From: Pedobacter sp. Leaf216
GTDB taxonomy: Bacteria > Bacteroidota > Bacteroidia > Sphingobacteriales > Sphingobacteriaceae
Direction of reading: 5' to 3'
DNA length: 64,000 bases
NCBI RefSeq assembly: GCF_001421515.1
Contig: NZ_LMKM01000004.1
Location: 62,001 to 126,000 of the forward strand
Shown: positions 27,901-35,316 of the stretch, piece after piece
Layout: each line of letters begins with the position of its first letter
Position numbering within the stretch: the first letter of the stretch is position 1
Notes under the pieces: model-generated
Told to the model about the DNA's origin: nothing
The model's database searches: none
Seen by the model: the letters and a program-made list of their open reading frames with translations, nothing else
Made by a program: the position numbers and the translations under genes

Positions 27901-27902
27901 AT
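21957..27902 (-). CDS. Giant PKD/Ig-repeat adhesin with T9SS type B sorting domain
   Basis: Secreted surface protein of 1981 residues. The N-terminus is a signal peptide (KWLFFVLFFGAILYAS, then SYSQ). The body is a long array of Ig-like and PKD modules: early PKD-type units (SFTYNNPGCTGANITFVNTS), a middle block of repeating units each with a CNA(T/S)- or C(A/S)G-type core and ANAGAD-like links, two very alike modules containing YAYQWQSS / FAYQWQSS, and classic PKDs near the end (SWDFGDGSP, WQWTFGDGSG). The last 100 residues (LNIPNSFMPASAKNEIKIFK to the RKTGVIYLIR end) are the gliding-motility-associated C-terminal domain used for type B T9SS sorting. The partner SprF-like gene is coupled downstream. 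An adhesion or gliding role is inferred from SprB-type proteins. Confidence 0.93.
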   Translation of the reverse strand: MKIRCKRKWLFFVLFFGAILYASTSYSQVVIGTVDPGPFTPGSTIAVPFTVPATCISQGNIFQLYLSDQNGNFGAETLIGSYNGFYSTYINGKLPAGLTAGTGYRVRVKSTNPASVSAASTAFEVKAGTAVEAKLTSTLLNATSDETFGTCIGRANNSFSLTNESTANSTVTASISDEVNGGAPSQLSFTTAIQSFTAQQVHYTIYTKAVMPNGTVATKAYLLINNKAITAFANTGNTVLCLPSANFNFNVDVTSVSGIQNNFPGDIYTITWGDQSTTTHTLCEIIANGGKVTHAYTKSSCGSVSTSSAGTIYNAFDVSIRVSNAFCSTMGTPVSSSAKVVVKPINSFTYNNPGCTGANITFVNTSVLGENPNTNTPACTPNNITYDWYVDGVIKAADKPKSYNFVYSFPTHGEHKIKLVSKNITGECDADPVEMTICIQDPPKPAFSITPSTICSGTTLKPTDLSILDNTCNAANSYSWSVTPAVGFTGGTSATSREPIFNFTNPGTYRVTLSISTPSCGVIISAPQTVVVNQSPVATLSPDITLCNLATYDFNNTTTGPTKTSISGTTLDLADTYTWTVTPTGTGTYSFTGGTTANSKYPSIKFDSYDTYTIKVIHKNNCGTAEDTQVLTFSTAPVVNAGADQSICFNDPSFTLSATITGTTSTQTWVGGQGIFTPNRNDLNAVYTPTAAEKTAGTVTLQLRVTTALAAPCNQINDDIILKIKPDISLTSAASKTICTGNNVGYTPTSAVAGVTYTWTATGTAIGYTANGTGNIGDVLTNSDPTTDANVTYTIIPHLDGCDGTPFSFVVTVKPNPIVSATAPGTICNATSSAITLSANLANVNYTYTSTVMGAITGNSNRTVAAAGTQINDILTNSGTTAGSVSYVVTPTSTNGCPGTPITITITVLPNVTLANAGADDAICNATTYILKGNAPVVGTGKWAVVSAPTALTFADDTQSNTTVSGLQAGNTYTLRWTISDANCAASSDDVVITVNPLSIGGTTAGDVDVCAGANGGNITLSGQVGNVIRWEKSIDNGVTWSTITSTANPYVFSNLAITTKYRAVVQSGSCAEAISTVTTITVNPGTVAANAGADQSLCSGNGITLNGNNPAPNTGLWTLVSSQTGIVITNPTLYNTTVTGLVPGQTYTFRWTISGFNGCPPSVDEVTIVYYPPVTNNINPLAGATCSGQSITITGDTPTGGTGTFAYQWQSSADGNTWINVPSATNKDLTLVVSLSTYFRRLVNSTICTSISNSIQVTVLPGLTNNTISADQNICTGSAAAQLTGSTPSGGSGTYAYQWQSSTNGTIWTDVLGATGISFTPQTPAATIYYRRAVSGGACSNNISNQIKITVNLPAKAEITYNNNVGCAPFILDANNIAATLYPDRNNIYTWFANNVQIGTGPTFPGYTILNGNETVTIKLVVTSGLGCNSDEKSEIFTSLPVINPSFTASTTDGCGPLNVTFTNTTTPINGATYKWNFDNGTTSNLAQPPAITFQADPTGKDAVYNVTLETTVPCGPPIIKTVTVTVHAKPISVFSPDKTIGCSDLLVNFNNTSPESTGTTYTYDFGDGSTPEIYPDRRKVSHTFSTLVVKDFIVTMTAKNSCGTSTSSNTIVVSPNNVIAELVVNGNEKKGCAPWKVNFVNNSSGANRFIYTFTNEDTGEIIQLPSNTTGVFPYTFTKAGKYTIKLDAENDCSKNFTTETVTVLAQPTASFSADKTTGCTNLAVKFKNTSVGAISYSWDFGDGSPISNEFEPQHTYTGSNANYAVTLTTTNSLTCTNSTTIADFIHIVAPPVATFTVTPGNETSIPNYTFGFKDVSPNAVSWQWTFGDGSGSTLQNPTHTYANEGTYNVTLKVLNKEGCSSTTFQSVRIIGVPGFLNIPNSFMPASAKNEIKIFKAKGRGIKEWQMSVFNKWGQLLWETSKLDDGSPIEGWDGTYKGQEQPQGVYYWKIDIKFINGSDWKGMSYDSSPPRKTGVIYLIR

Positions 27903-28123
27903 ATATCTCTAACACTAGGGAATGATTTTATTGCGTTCTGGAAGCTTAGTGAAACTTACTATATCCAACCTCAGAAATGAGTATCGAACCTAAGACGCGT
28001 CAATAAATATTCATATCAAAGAACGTTATTTTGGAAATACAGATTCAAAATTTTACACCAACAATAACTAAATGAGTAGGTTATATGGGCATTAAAGCTT
28101 CGTTTATGATGGTTTTAAGGCAT

Positions 28124-28155
28124 AAAAAAACCCCCAAGGCTTTGTGCCTTGGGGG
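28124..28155 (-). terminator. Rho-independent terminator of groES-groEL
   Basis: CCCCCAAGGC and GCCTTGGGGG form a ten-base GC-rich stem around TTTGT. On the minus strand it is followed by seven T residues, about 40 bases past the groEL stop. Confidence 0.9.
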
Positions 28156-28194
28156 AATATTTTTACACGAAATGTTTTCGCTGAAGGGGAAATA

Positions 28195-29829
28195 TTACAT
28201 CATACCGCCCATACCGCCGCCGCCCATTGGAGGCATTGGAGCACCACCTTCTTCAGGTTCGTCTGCTAAAACAACTTCTGTAGTTAATAACATGGCTGCA
28301 ATAGATGCTGCGTTTTCTAATGCTACACGGCTTACTTTAGTTGGGTCGATAACACCTGCACCAATTAAGTTTTCGTAAACATCAGTACGTGCATTGTAAC
28401 CAAAATCAGCTGTACCTTCTTTAACTTTTTGTACTACGATAGAACCTTCGATACCTGCGTTTTCGCAAATTTGACGTAATGGCTCCTCAATTGCACGACG
28501 GATGATCTGAATACCAGTATTTTCATCCTCGTTAGCACCTTTTAGGTTAGCTAAAGCTTCAACCGCACGGATAAAAGCAACACCACCACCAGCAACAATA
28601 CCTTCTTCTACAGCCGCACGGGTTGCGTGTAAAGCATCATCAACACGGTCTTTTTTCTCTTTCATTTCAACTTCACTAGCTGCACCAACATAAAGAACAG
28701 CAACACCGCCAGCTAATTTAGCCAAACGCTCTTGTAATTTTTCTTTATCGTAATCAGAAGTAGTGGTTTCAATCTGAGATTTGATCTGGCTAACGCGAGA
28801 TTTAATATCTTCTGAATTTCCTGCACCGTTGATCACAGTTGTATTGTCTTTATCAACAACAACTTTTTCAGCAGATCCTAAGTAAGTTAAATCAGCATTT
28901 TCTAATTTGTAACCTCTTTCTTCAGAAACAACAATACCGCCGGTTAAGATTGCGATATCTTCTAACATTGCTTTTCTTCTATCGCCAAAACCTGGAGCTT
29001 TAACAGCTACAACTTTTAACGAACCACGGATTTTGTTCACTACCAAAGTAGCTAAAGCTTCACCATCTAAATCTTCAGAAATGATTACCAAAGGTTTACC
29101 AGTTTGAACAGTTTTTTCTAAAACAGGCAACAATTCTTTCATGTTGCTGATTTTTTTGTCGTAGATTAAAATGTAAGGATTTTCTAATTCAGCTTCCATT
29201 TTATCTGCATTGGTTACAAAATATGGAGATAAATAACCCCTGTCAAACTGCATACCTTCTACTGTTTTAACTTCAGTTTCAGTACCTTTTGCTTCTTCAA
29301 CAGTAATTACACCATCTTTACCAACTTTGCTCATTGCCTCTGCAATTAACGAACCGATTACCTCATCATTGTTAGCTGAGATAGATGCAACTTGTTTAAT
29401 TTTATTGTTGTCATCACCAACCGCCTGCGATTGAGATTTTAAGTTTTCTACAACAGCAGTAACCGCTTTATCGATACCGCGTTTCAAATCCATTGGGTTT
29501 GCACCTGCAGCAACGTTTTTAATACCCGTAGTGATAATTGCCTGAGCCAAAACAGTTGCAGTTGTAGTACCATCACCAGCAATATCAGCTGTTTTTGAAG
29601 CTACTTCTTTAACCATTTGAGCACCCATGTTCTCAACAGCATCTTTTAATTCGATTTCTTTAGCCACAGTAACACCATCTTTAGTGATTGCTGGTGAACC
29701 GAATTTCTTATCGATAATTACATTACGGCCTTTTGGACCTAAAGTTACTTTTACTGCATTTGCAAGAATATCAACACCTCTTTTCAGGGCGTCGCGTGCT
29801 TCTACGTTATATTTTACTTGTTTTGACAT
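28195..29829 (-). CDS. groL: Chaperonin GroEL (Hsp60)
   Basis: ATP-driven 60-kDa chaperonin subunit that folds proteins in a double ring capped by GroES. The 544-residue protein begins [20 protein letters not shown] and carries the nucleotide-binding motifs GPKGRNV and [11 protein letters not shown]. The apical and intermediate regions are complete, with [16 protein letters not shown] and the signature [12 protein letters not shown]. The C-terminus ends in the usual Gly/Met tail (GGGGMGGMM). It follows groES by 131 bases on the minus strand; a strong terminator lies after it. Only one copy is in this window. Confidence 0.98.
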   Translation of the reverse strand: MSKQVKYNVEARDALKRGVDILANAVKVTLGPKGRNVIIDKKFGSPAITKDGVTVAKEIELKDAVENMGAQMVKEVASKTADIAGDGTTTATVLAQAIITTGIKNVAAGANPMDLKRGIDKAVTAVVENLKSQSQAVGDDNNKIKQVASISANNDEVIGSLIAEAMSKVGKDGVITVEEAKGTETEVKTVEGMQFDRGYLSPYFVTNADKMEAELENPYILIYDKKISNMKELLPVLEKTVQTGKPLVIISEDLDGEALATLVVNKIRGSLKVVAVKAPGFGDRRKAMLEDIAILTGGIVVSEERGYKLENADLTYLGSAEKVVVDKDNTTVINGAGNSEDIKSRVSQIKSQIETTTSDYDKEKLQERLAKLAGGVAVLYVGAASEVEMKEKKDRVDDALHATRAAVEEGIVAGGGVAFIRAVEALANLKGANEDENTGIQIIRRAIEEPLRQICENAGIEGSIVVQKVKEGTADFGYNARTDVYENLIGAGVIDPTKVSRVALENAASIAAMLLTTEVVLADEPEEGGAPMPPMGGGGMGGMM

Positions 29830-29960
29830 TTCTTTTAAATTTTGGATGATTTTATGAGAAAATGATTGGATTTATATTCTTCTCATTTTAACATTATTAT
29901 TTTATTTGTTGATTAATGCTGAATTTACTCATTCGAGATCCAGTCATCAACCCTAAATTA

Positions 29961-30251
29961 TTACCCTACTACAGCGTAAATATCAGTTTCGCGCATAATT
30001 AGGTAATCTTTACCTTCGTAAGGGAATTCGGTACCACCGTATTTACCATAAATTACAACATCGCCAACTTTTACACTCGCTTTTTTACCTTCAGAATCTT
30101 CTTCAGAAACAGAAACTACAGTTCCTTTAGATGGTTTTTCTTTAGCAGTATCAGGGATATACAAACCCGATGCAGTTTTTTCTTCTGCCGCAGCCGGTTC
30201 AACTATTACTCTGTTCGAACTGCCAGCAATTGGTTTAAGGTTTAACGCCAT
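29961..30251 (-). CDS. groS: Co-chaperonin GroES (Hsp10)
   Basis: Heptameric cap of the GroEL chamber. The 96-residue protein shows the family motifs KPIAGSSNRVIVEPAAAEEK, the mobile-loop region EKTASGLYIPDTAKEKPSKG, and VKVGDVVIYGKYGGTEF near the C-terminus. The mobile loop hydrophobic tripeptide is present as LYI. It is the first gene of the groES-groEL transcript. No CIRCE element (TTAGCACTC inverted repeat) is visible upstream, so HrcA control is unlikely here; other TGNCA-type half-sites lie at 30305-30400. Confidence 0.97.
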   Translation of the reverse strand: MALNLKPIAGSSNRVIVEPAAAEEKTASGLYIPDTAKEKPSKGTVVSVSEEDSEGKKASVKVGDVVIYGKYGGTEFPYEGKDYLIMRETDIYAVVG

Positions 30252-30581
30252 AACTTTTATTATTTTTTTATTTTGATTTGAGTTTTTTAACTAAGCATAC
30301 AATTAACACTTTTTATGCCAAGAGGTTTTGAGGGACAAATTTTCACCAAACTGTCAATCTTTTCAGCCTAATTAAGAATGTGCGTGTCAGCATGGCAGTA
30401 AGTTTTCTATTTTAAAGCTAATGCATCATATCAATTTTAAGTTTTAACCCTACACAATCATGACGCTGAATGTTAACTTAGGTTATAAATCAGATAAAAG
30501 ATAGGGTGGTTTTCGTCACAGGTAGGATGTAATGGAATGTCGTTTTTAACTTTAACATGGCTAAAATGGCGACTAAAACGT
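30252..30581. other. 330-base groES upstream region
   Basis: No gene seen. Read on the minus strand it contains TGCCATGCTGACA (30385-30397) and, nearer groES, TGGCATAAAAAGTGTT (30305-30320), which loosely recalls a sigma-54 -24/-12 pattern but lacks the -12 GC. No TANNTTTG was found. These are candidate stress-control sites only. Confidence 0.4.
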
Positions 30582-31343
30582 TTAAGAAATTGCTTTTTCA
30601 GTTAAATACTTCCAATACCTTTTTGGTACGTGCTGCAAATGCAACTTGGTGTTTTTTCGGGCAACAATATTGGCACTTTTAAAATAATCTTTCCACAAGG
30701 TGGAGTATAAGGCTTCTCCTTCATCCATTAAAACCGGAGCCGGATTTTGTTTATTCACACTACTAAAGCTTATCGTAATTTCCTCTACCGAGGTTAAATT
30801 ATAATGCAGTCCGTATTTGCGTTTTAAGTCATAAATTACCCATTGCTGATCGGCATAACGGTTTTTAAAATGGTTCGAGATTAAAGGCAACACATTAAAG
30901 TCGGGATCAATACCGGCATAAAATATTCCATCCCCTGTTTTTTGAAAACGAATAAACGCTTCCATCCTGTGTTTTTCTCTTTCTACACTCCGTGCATATT
31001 TTGATAGTGCCATTACATGCGCATTGCCAAAATTGCTTTCAGCTCCGGGCTGATTTTGAAAGATATAAATAGCAAATTGAAAAAGGTGATTATAAGCTTC
31101 TGGAATTTCTGATAAGTAGCTGCAATAAAATTGACGTAACCAATTTTTTTTAAGTTTTTTTTGTAATCCTGCCCAAACCCGATCTGCTTTTTCATGATGT
31201 GTGGTTACCGTAAAACTTTCTACAAATGCTTCCGGTTGAAAAATTGCTGAAGATTTTAACGTGGCTTTTCCTGGCTTGCGTTCAAACCATTCGAAAACTG
31301 CTGTTAAAAGCCCTTGAAGCGATCCATCAATAATGTAGGTCAT
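30582..31343 (-). CDS. DUF4130 / TIGR03915-type putative DNA repair protein
   Basis: The 253-residue protein matches the family annotated as probable DNA metabolism protein (DUF4130). It opens TYIIDGSLQGLLTAVFEWFE, the family's YDGSFEGLLTAVF-like start, and later has ALSKYARSVEREKHRMEAFI and FIRFQKTGDGIFYAGIDPDF, followed by ISNHFKNRYADQQWVIYDLK and the C-terminal LWKDYFKSANIVARKNTKLH and RYWKYLTEK blocks. In other bacteria this domain is fused to a UdgX-type uracil-DNA glycosylase. Its partner, the radical-SAM protein, is encoded immediately upstream on the same strand, with 134 bases between. The enzymatic activity of the family is not established to my knowledge. Confidence 0.88.
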   Translation of the reverse strand: MTYIIDGSLQGLLTAVFEWFERKPGKATLKSSAIFQPEAFVESFTVTTHHEKADRVWAGLQKKLKKNWLRQFYCSYLSEIPEAYNHLFQFAIYIFQNQPGAESNFGNAHVMALSKYARSVEREKHRMEAFIRFQKTGDGIFYAGIDPDFNVLPLISNHFKNRYADQQWVIYDLKRKYGLHYNLTSVEEITISFSSVNKQNPAPVLMDEGEALYSTLWKDYFKSANIVARKNTKLHLQHVPKRYWKYLTEKAIS

Positions 31344-31370
31344 AGGTTTATTATATTGAAAATTTTATAT

Positions 31371-31443
31371 CGCTCGTCATTACCGCATAGGTGAAAATCT
31401 TTATACAGTAAGCTTTTAGATTCTCAATCAGGTTAGGAATGAC
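31371..31443. repeat. Dispersed intergenic element between the DUF4130 and radical-SAM genes
   Basis: Contains CTCGTCATTACCGCATAGGT and ends TCAGGTTAGGAATGACGC, giving inward-facing GTCATT/AATGAC ends. Elements of the CGTCATT...GGAATGACG type are common interspersed repeats in environmental bacteria. It lies within the operon-like gap. Confidence 0.5.
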
Positions 31444-31477
31444 GCAACGCCTTAATTACTTCGGAGATAAGAACCCC

Positions 31478-32734
31478 TTAAAATAAAATCATCTGGTTGC
31501 TGTCCGTTTTTAAATACTTGCTTTGACTTTCTGCTAAAATAAATGCTTTAATCTGTGTACCCTGGTAATCTTTTAATTGATAGGGGCTATCCAGGCAAAT
31601 AATAAAATGTTTAGCCCTATTGTAAGCAACACCAATTTTTTTTAACTGATCAATTCTGAGTTTTCCAAATTTTCTGGCCTGAACAATTTTTTGAGCAGAC
31701 ATGACCCCGATACCAGGTATGCGAAGGATCATCTTATAGTCAGCGGTATTAATGTCTACAGGGAAATGCTGCATATTCCGGATGGCCCAGCTTAATTTCG
31801 GATCAATATCGACGTCTAGATTAGGATTGGCATCATTTAAGATTTCCTGTACCTTAAAACCGTAAAAACGCATTAACCAATCCGTTTGATACAATCGGTT
31901 TTCTCTTAAAAGCGGTGGTTGTGTACCGAGGATAGGCATTCGGGTATCATTGCTAATGGGAACATAACCTGAATAGTACACCCTTTTTAATGAGAAATTC
32001 TTATAAAAAGCATTTGCAGTATACATGATGTCTTTATCACTTTCGGGGGTGGCACCAATTACCATTTGCGTACTTTGGCCTGCGGGTACAAATTTGGGTA
32101 CATGTTTAATTAGTTTTTTATCTGCAGAAAACTGGGTAATTTGCTGTTGAACAAAGGCTAAGGGTTTAATTACATCATTGTGATTTTTTTCTGGTGCCAA
32201 AAGTTTTAAGCCCGCTTCGGTTGGCATTTCTAAATTAATACTCATCCGATCAGCATATAAACCAGCTTCTTTAATTAATTCATCGCTGGCCCCGGGTATA
32301 GTTTTTAGATGGATATAACCATTGTAATTTTGTTCCAATCGCAGTTTTTTTACTACCAAAAGCAGGCGTTCCATAGTAAAATCGGCATTTTTAAAAATTC
32401 CAGAACTTAGAAACAAGCCTTCAATATAATTGCGACGATAAAAATTCATGGTCAGTTCTACCACTTCATCCACCGTAAAAGCTGCGCGTTTTACGTCGTT
32501 ACTTTTCCGCGAAACGCAAAACAGGCAATCGTAAATACAATGATTGGTTAAAAGGATTTTTAAAAGTGAAACACATCGGCCATCTTCAGTGTACGTATGG
32601 CATATGCCCGAAGAGTGACTGTCGCCAAGGCCTTTATTTGTATTTTTTCTCGTGCCGCCGCTTGATGAACAAGAAACATCATATTTAGCGGCGTCAGCAA
32701 GAATATTTAATTTTTCACGAATTCGATCAGACAT
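31478..32734 (-). CDS. Putative DNA modification/repair radical-SAM protein (TIGR03916-type)
   Basis: The 418-residue protein is a radical-SAM enzyme with a DNA-binding tail. The cluster motif is CIYDCLFC with cysteines at 66, 70 and 73. Additional conserved cysteines precede it (SCSSSG, GICHTYTEDGRC) and may bind a second cluster or metal. The TIM-barrel part includes NLEMPTEAGLKLLAPEKNH and HVPKFVPAGQSTQMVIGA. Residues of about 336-370 form helix-hairpin-helix motifs (LRIPGIGVMSAQKIVQARKF), which points to DNA binding. It is the upstream partner of the DUF4130 gene. A repair or base-modification role is the family annotation and remains unproven. Confidence 0.9.
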   Translation of the reverse strand: MSDRIREKLNILADAAKYDVSCSSSGGTRKNTNKGLGDSHSSGICHTYTEDGRCVSLLKILLTNHCIYDCLFCVSRKSNDVKRAAFTVDEVVELTMNFYRRNYIEGLFLSSGIFKNADFTMERLLLVVKKLRLEQNYNGYIHLKTIPGASDELIKEAGLYADRMSINLEMPTEAGLKLLAPEKNHNDVIKPLAFVQQQITQFSADKKLIKHVPKFVPAGQSTQMVIGATPESDKDIMYTANAFYKNFSLKRVYYSGYVPISNDTRMPILGTQPPLLRENRLYQTDWLMRFYGFKVQEILNDANPNLDVDIDPKLSWAIRNMQHFPVDINTADYKMILRIPGIGVMSAQKIVQARKFGKLRIDQLKKIGVAYNRAKHFIICLDSPYQLKDYQGTQIKAFILAESQSKYLKTDSNQMILF

Positions 32735-32827
32735 AGGAATATGTATTTACTAACAAATATAGTTTAATAACTAAAAAAATTAGTAAATAGATTTATTTAA
32801 TCTATTCCAAATGGGAATAATCGTAGT

Positions 32828-33358
32828 TTAACTAAAGTTACCCGATGGGTTCAATTTTCTGCTTAAGGGAAATTGATGCGCAATATCAAAACTGTCTTGA
32901 TAATATTGAAGTTCGGAAAAGAAACGATCTGCTTCTTTTTCATGATTTTTAAGCGGACTGAAATTGGCTACAAAGTCAGGATTGTTAAAGGCAATTTGAT
33001 AAAAATAACCCCCATTGTGGTTATCGAACATTTCGGTTACACTGGTTATGTGCTCCCAGCCACAGAAAAAATCAGTTCTTCTGTAAAAAAATGAAGTGCT
33101 TTTTAATTTAAAACTGATTCCTTTTTCATTGATCATTACCTTGCTGCGTACAAAAATCTGTGTTTTTGTGATCCACAATAAGATCAGTGCCATCGAAACG
33201 ATGGATAAGGAAACTAAAATTAAAATGGAAAGTTCGGATAAAGAGGTAGGTAAACTAAAAAGACAATATAACATCAATGAGATGAAGAATACAGGAATGC
33301 CAACCATCGCGATTAACAACACACTGTTTTTGTGGTATTTTAGTTTGTAAGCATGCAT
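32828..33358 (-). CDS. Uncharacterised two-helix membrane protein
   Basis: Not recognised at family level with confidence. The 176-residue protein has two long adjacent membrane helices (about 13-38 and 42-66), then a soluble cytoplasmic domain of about 110 residues with alternating hydrophobic strands (KVMINEKGISFKLKSTSFF, then WEHITSVTEMF and YFYQIAFNNPDF). This arrangement resembles the small bacterial PH-like (STM3941-type) membrane proteins. It lies alone between the radical-SAM gene and the HD hydrolase gene, on the same strand as both. Confidence 0.6.
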   Translation of the reverse strand: MHAYKLKYHKNSVLLIAMVGIPVFFISLMLYCLFSLPTSLSELSILILVSLSIVSMALILLWITKTQIFVRSKVMINEKGISFKLKSTSFFYRRTDFFCGWEHITSVTEMFDNHNGGYFYQIAFNNPDFVANFSPLKNHEKEADRFFSELQYYQDSFDIAHQFPLSRKLNPSGNFS

Positions 33359-33443
33359 GAGAATTAATTTTTATAAAGTTAAGTGCTGATGCATTGTTCT
33401 GAAATACCTACTAATAGGTATTTTATAATAGTCTTTTTACCGG

Positions 33444-34088
33444 TTATTTGCCATCCCACTCTTTATAAAAATGATCAAGATAAAGCAGCATAAATTGATG
33501 TCTTTCTGCTGCTATGGCACTTCCGGCTTCTGTATTCATCAAATCTTTCAATAAAAGTAATTTCTCGTAAAAGTGATCAATGGTTGGTGCGGTGGTGTTT
33601 TTATAAGTTTCTTTTGTTAAATGCGTTTCAGGTTTAATCTCCGGATCGTAAAGTACCCTGTTTTTAAACCCGCCATAAGTAAAAGCCCTGGCAATTCCGA
33701 TGGCACCAATTGCATCTAAACGATCAGCATCCTGAACAATCTCCATTTCTTTTGACGTAAATCTATCACCATCGAAGCTATTTTTGAACGACATGTTTTG
33801 AATAATCAGTTTAACATGTGCGATAGTTTGGGGATCGATAGCAATGGAAACTAAAAAAGACTCAGCAATATTTGGCCCTAAATCTTCATCGCCATTATTA
33901 AATTTAGGATCGGCAATATCGTGCAATAATGCTGCAAAAGCCACAACCTGTTCATCACCTTTTTCTTGCTCATTAATGGTTAGCGCAGTTTTAAAAACAC
34001 GCTCAATATGAAACCAGTCATGACCAGCTTCGGCATTTGCTAAAGTTTTTTGTACAAAATCAATGGTTTTCTGAATGGAAGCCTGCAT
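33444..34088 (-). CDS. HD-domain metal-dependent phosphohydrolase
   Basis: The 214-residue protein is an HD-superfamily hydrolase of the short soluble type. The metal ligands appear in order: His at residue 27 (FHIERV), HD at 56-57 (LLHDIADPKF) and a distal Asp in VQDADRLDAIGAIGIARAF. The DRLDAIGA block is typical of the YedJ-like group of small HD hydrolases. The substrate is unknown; relatives act on nucleotides or phosphate esters. No regulatory domain is attached. The preceding gene on the strand is an XRE regulator, 75 bases away; whether they are co-transcribed is unclear. Confidence 0.85.
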   Translation of the reverse strand: MQASIQKTIDFVQKTLANAEAGHDWFHIERVFKTALTINEQEKGDEQVVAFAALLHDIADPKFNNGDEDLGPNIAESFLVSIAIDPQTIAHVKLIIQNMSFKNSFDGDRFTSKEMEIVQDADRLDAIGAIGIARAFTYGGFKNRVLYDPEIKPETHLTKETYKNTTAPTIDHFYEKLLLLKDLMNTEAGSAIAAERHQFMLLYLDHFYKEWDGK

Positions 34089-34163
34089 CTTTCTAAATTT
34101 CTTCCAAAGGTATTGGAATTATATGCAGGTAAAAAGAAATGATTTCAACAGCGTTCGAGTTAA

Positions 34164-34445
34164 TTAACTCGCCGCTGCTGTTCTGCTTTCATCATCCGCA
34201 ATAATTTTAATTAAATCATTGTGGTTAAGGGTTAATAAATGAGGTACTTCCACCTCCAAAATTGCTGCAATTTGAAATAAACGGTCAATTGTTAATTTAC
34301 TGTAACCAAGTTCAATTTTGCTATATGCATTTTGAGAGATTTTTAATTTTGCTGCCAGATAATCTTGAGTATAGTCTCTGTATTCTCTAATTTTCCTAAT
34401 ATTCCCAGCAACATTCTTCGTCTTTAAAGCCAATACATCTTCCAT
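34164..34445 (-). CDS. XRE-family helix-turn-helix regulator
   Basis: Small DNA-binding protein of 93 residues with one Cro/C1-type helix-turn-helix at about residues 14-70: NIRKIREYRDYTQDYLAAKL, then ISQNAYSKIELGYSKLTIDR. The short C-terminal tail has no ligand-binding domain. Such stand-alone regulators often control their own gene or a neighbour. It is not paired with a toxin gene: the next genes are an HD hydrolase and, on the far side of a 309-base gap, an unknown acidic protein. No operator palindrome was identified. Confidence 0.85.
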   Translation of the reverse strand: MEDVLALKTKNVAGNIRKIREYRDYTQDYLAAKLKISQNAYSKIELGYSKLTIDRLFQIAAILEVEVPHLLTLNHNDLIKIIADDESRTAAAS

Positions 34446-34754
34446 AAAAAAGGGATAAATTTTAAATGTTTTTCACTATGTACGAAACTTTATCCGTGGC
34501 AGATTTTTAGCTTCCGGATTTTTTGGCCCTATAAGTAGATTTTGAGTATCGGGAAAATGAACTGATTATTACAACAAAGCAACAACCCAAATGTTTAATG
34601 TATTCTTTTTAGGGGTTGATATATGGTGTTTCAGAAAGATTTTATTGACCCAGATTAAAGAAGGAAAACCAATAAGAAAGGAGTGAATTTAGAGGTTATA
34701 AGTTATGATAATTAATGAAGAATATAAGAAAGTTGCAGGTTAAAAAGCTAAGGA
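34446..34754. other. 309-base region without a gene
   Basis: AT-rich, with no open frame, strong hairpin, repeat or TANNTTTG promoter that I could support on either strand. It presumably contains the promoter of the XRE gene. Confidence 0.5.
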
Positions 34755-35258
34755 CTAATATAATCCCCAATCATCTTCAAACTCGTCTTTTTCGAAATAT
34801 CTTACCCATTCGATAAACAGCAGGCGAAATTTTTCAATTTCACCTAAAACAATGTCTTTATATTCTGGTGTACAAATCTCAAACATATCTGCTGCCCTAA
34901 CCTGGGTTTCCAGTTCGCGGCAGTTGGTGCGGATGATGGAAGCATTTTCCATTCTTAAAATGTACATATCTGCTCCTTCTGCGCCAATAATTTTAGGGCA
35001 AAGCATAAGTGCATTCTGCATAATTAAGTTAGCGGTCATTTCGGCCATTTCACCTTCCAGCGTTTCGCAAAACAAGGCAGCATATTTATAAACGGCCCTG
35101 GCCTGGTTGTAAAGGCTTTTAGCCCGGGTAACTTTTAGCCTAACCTTTTCCGCATCATCACTCGATAAATTTTCTTCATCCTCATCATCCCGGCCAAATC
35201 GGCTAAAATGCTCCCATTCGGGCATATGATCCATGTCATCAAATTCCATATTTTTCAA
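34755..35258 (-). CDS. Conserved acidic protein of unknown function
   Basis: No family recognised. The 167-residue protein has an acidic N-terminus (DDMDHMPEWEHF, then GRDDEDEENLSSDDAEK) followed by a mostly helical body: VRLKVTRAKSLYNQARAVYK, and LIMQNALMLCPKIIGAEGAD. There is no signal peptide or membrane helix, so it should be cytoplasmic. The gene sits 58 bases before (upstream on the minus strand is) the THUMP methyltransferase, and the pair may be co-transcribed. Two cysteines occur but no metal motif. It resembles ORFs I associate with Sphingobacteriaceae only, which is recollection. Confidence 0.6.
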   Translation of the reverse strand: MKNMEFDDMDHMPEWEHFSRFGRDDEDEENLSSDDAEKVRLKVTRAKSLYNQARAVYKYAALFCETLEGEMAEMTANLIMQNALMLCPKIIGAEGADMYILRMENASIIRTNCRELETQVRAADMFEICTPEYKDIVLGEIEKFRLLFIEWVRYFEKDEFEDDWGLY

Positions 35259-35316
35259 AATTGTTTACGTTATGGTACGTAAGAGAGTCTAATATATTAA
35301 TTTTCAATCAAAAAAT

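Noticed and set aside
28085..28378. 97-residue + strand ORF over the groEL terminator and 3' end
   Set aside because: It passes through a perfect terminator stem and antisense groEL Gly/Met tail codons.
30305..30320. A true sigma-54 promoter for groES
   Set aside because: The -24 part is good (TGGCAT) but the -12 GC is missing, so it is listed only as a weak possibility.
34164..34445. XRE regulator as the antitoxin of a toxin-antitoxin pair
   Set aside because: No RelE/HigB/HipA-like ORF lies on either side; the neighbours are an HD hydrolase and a gene-free gap.
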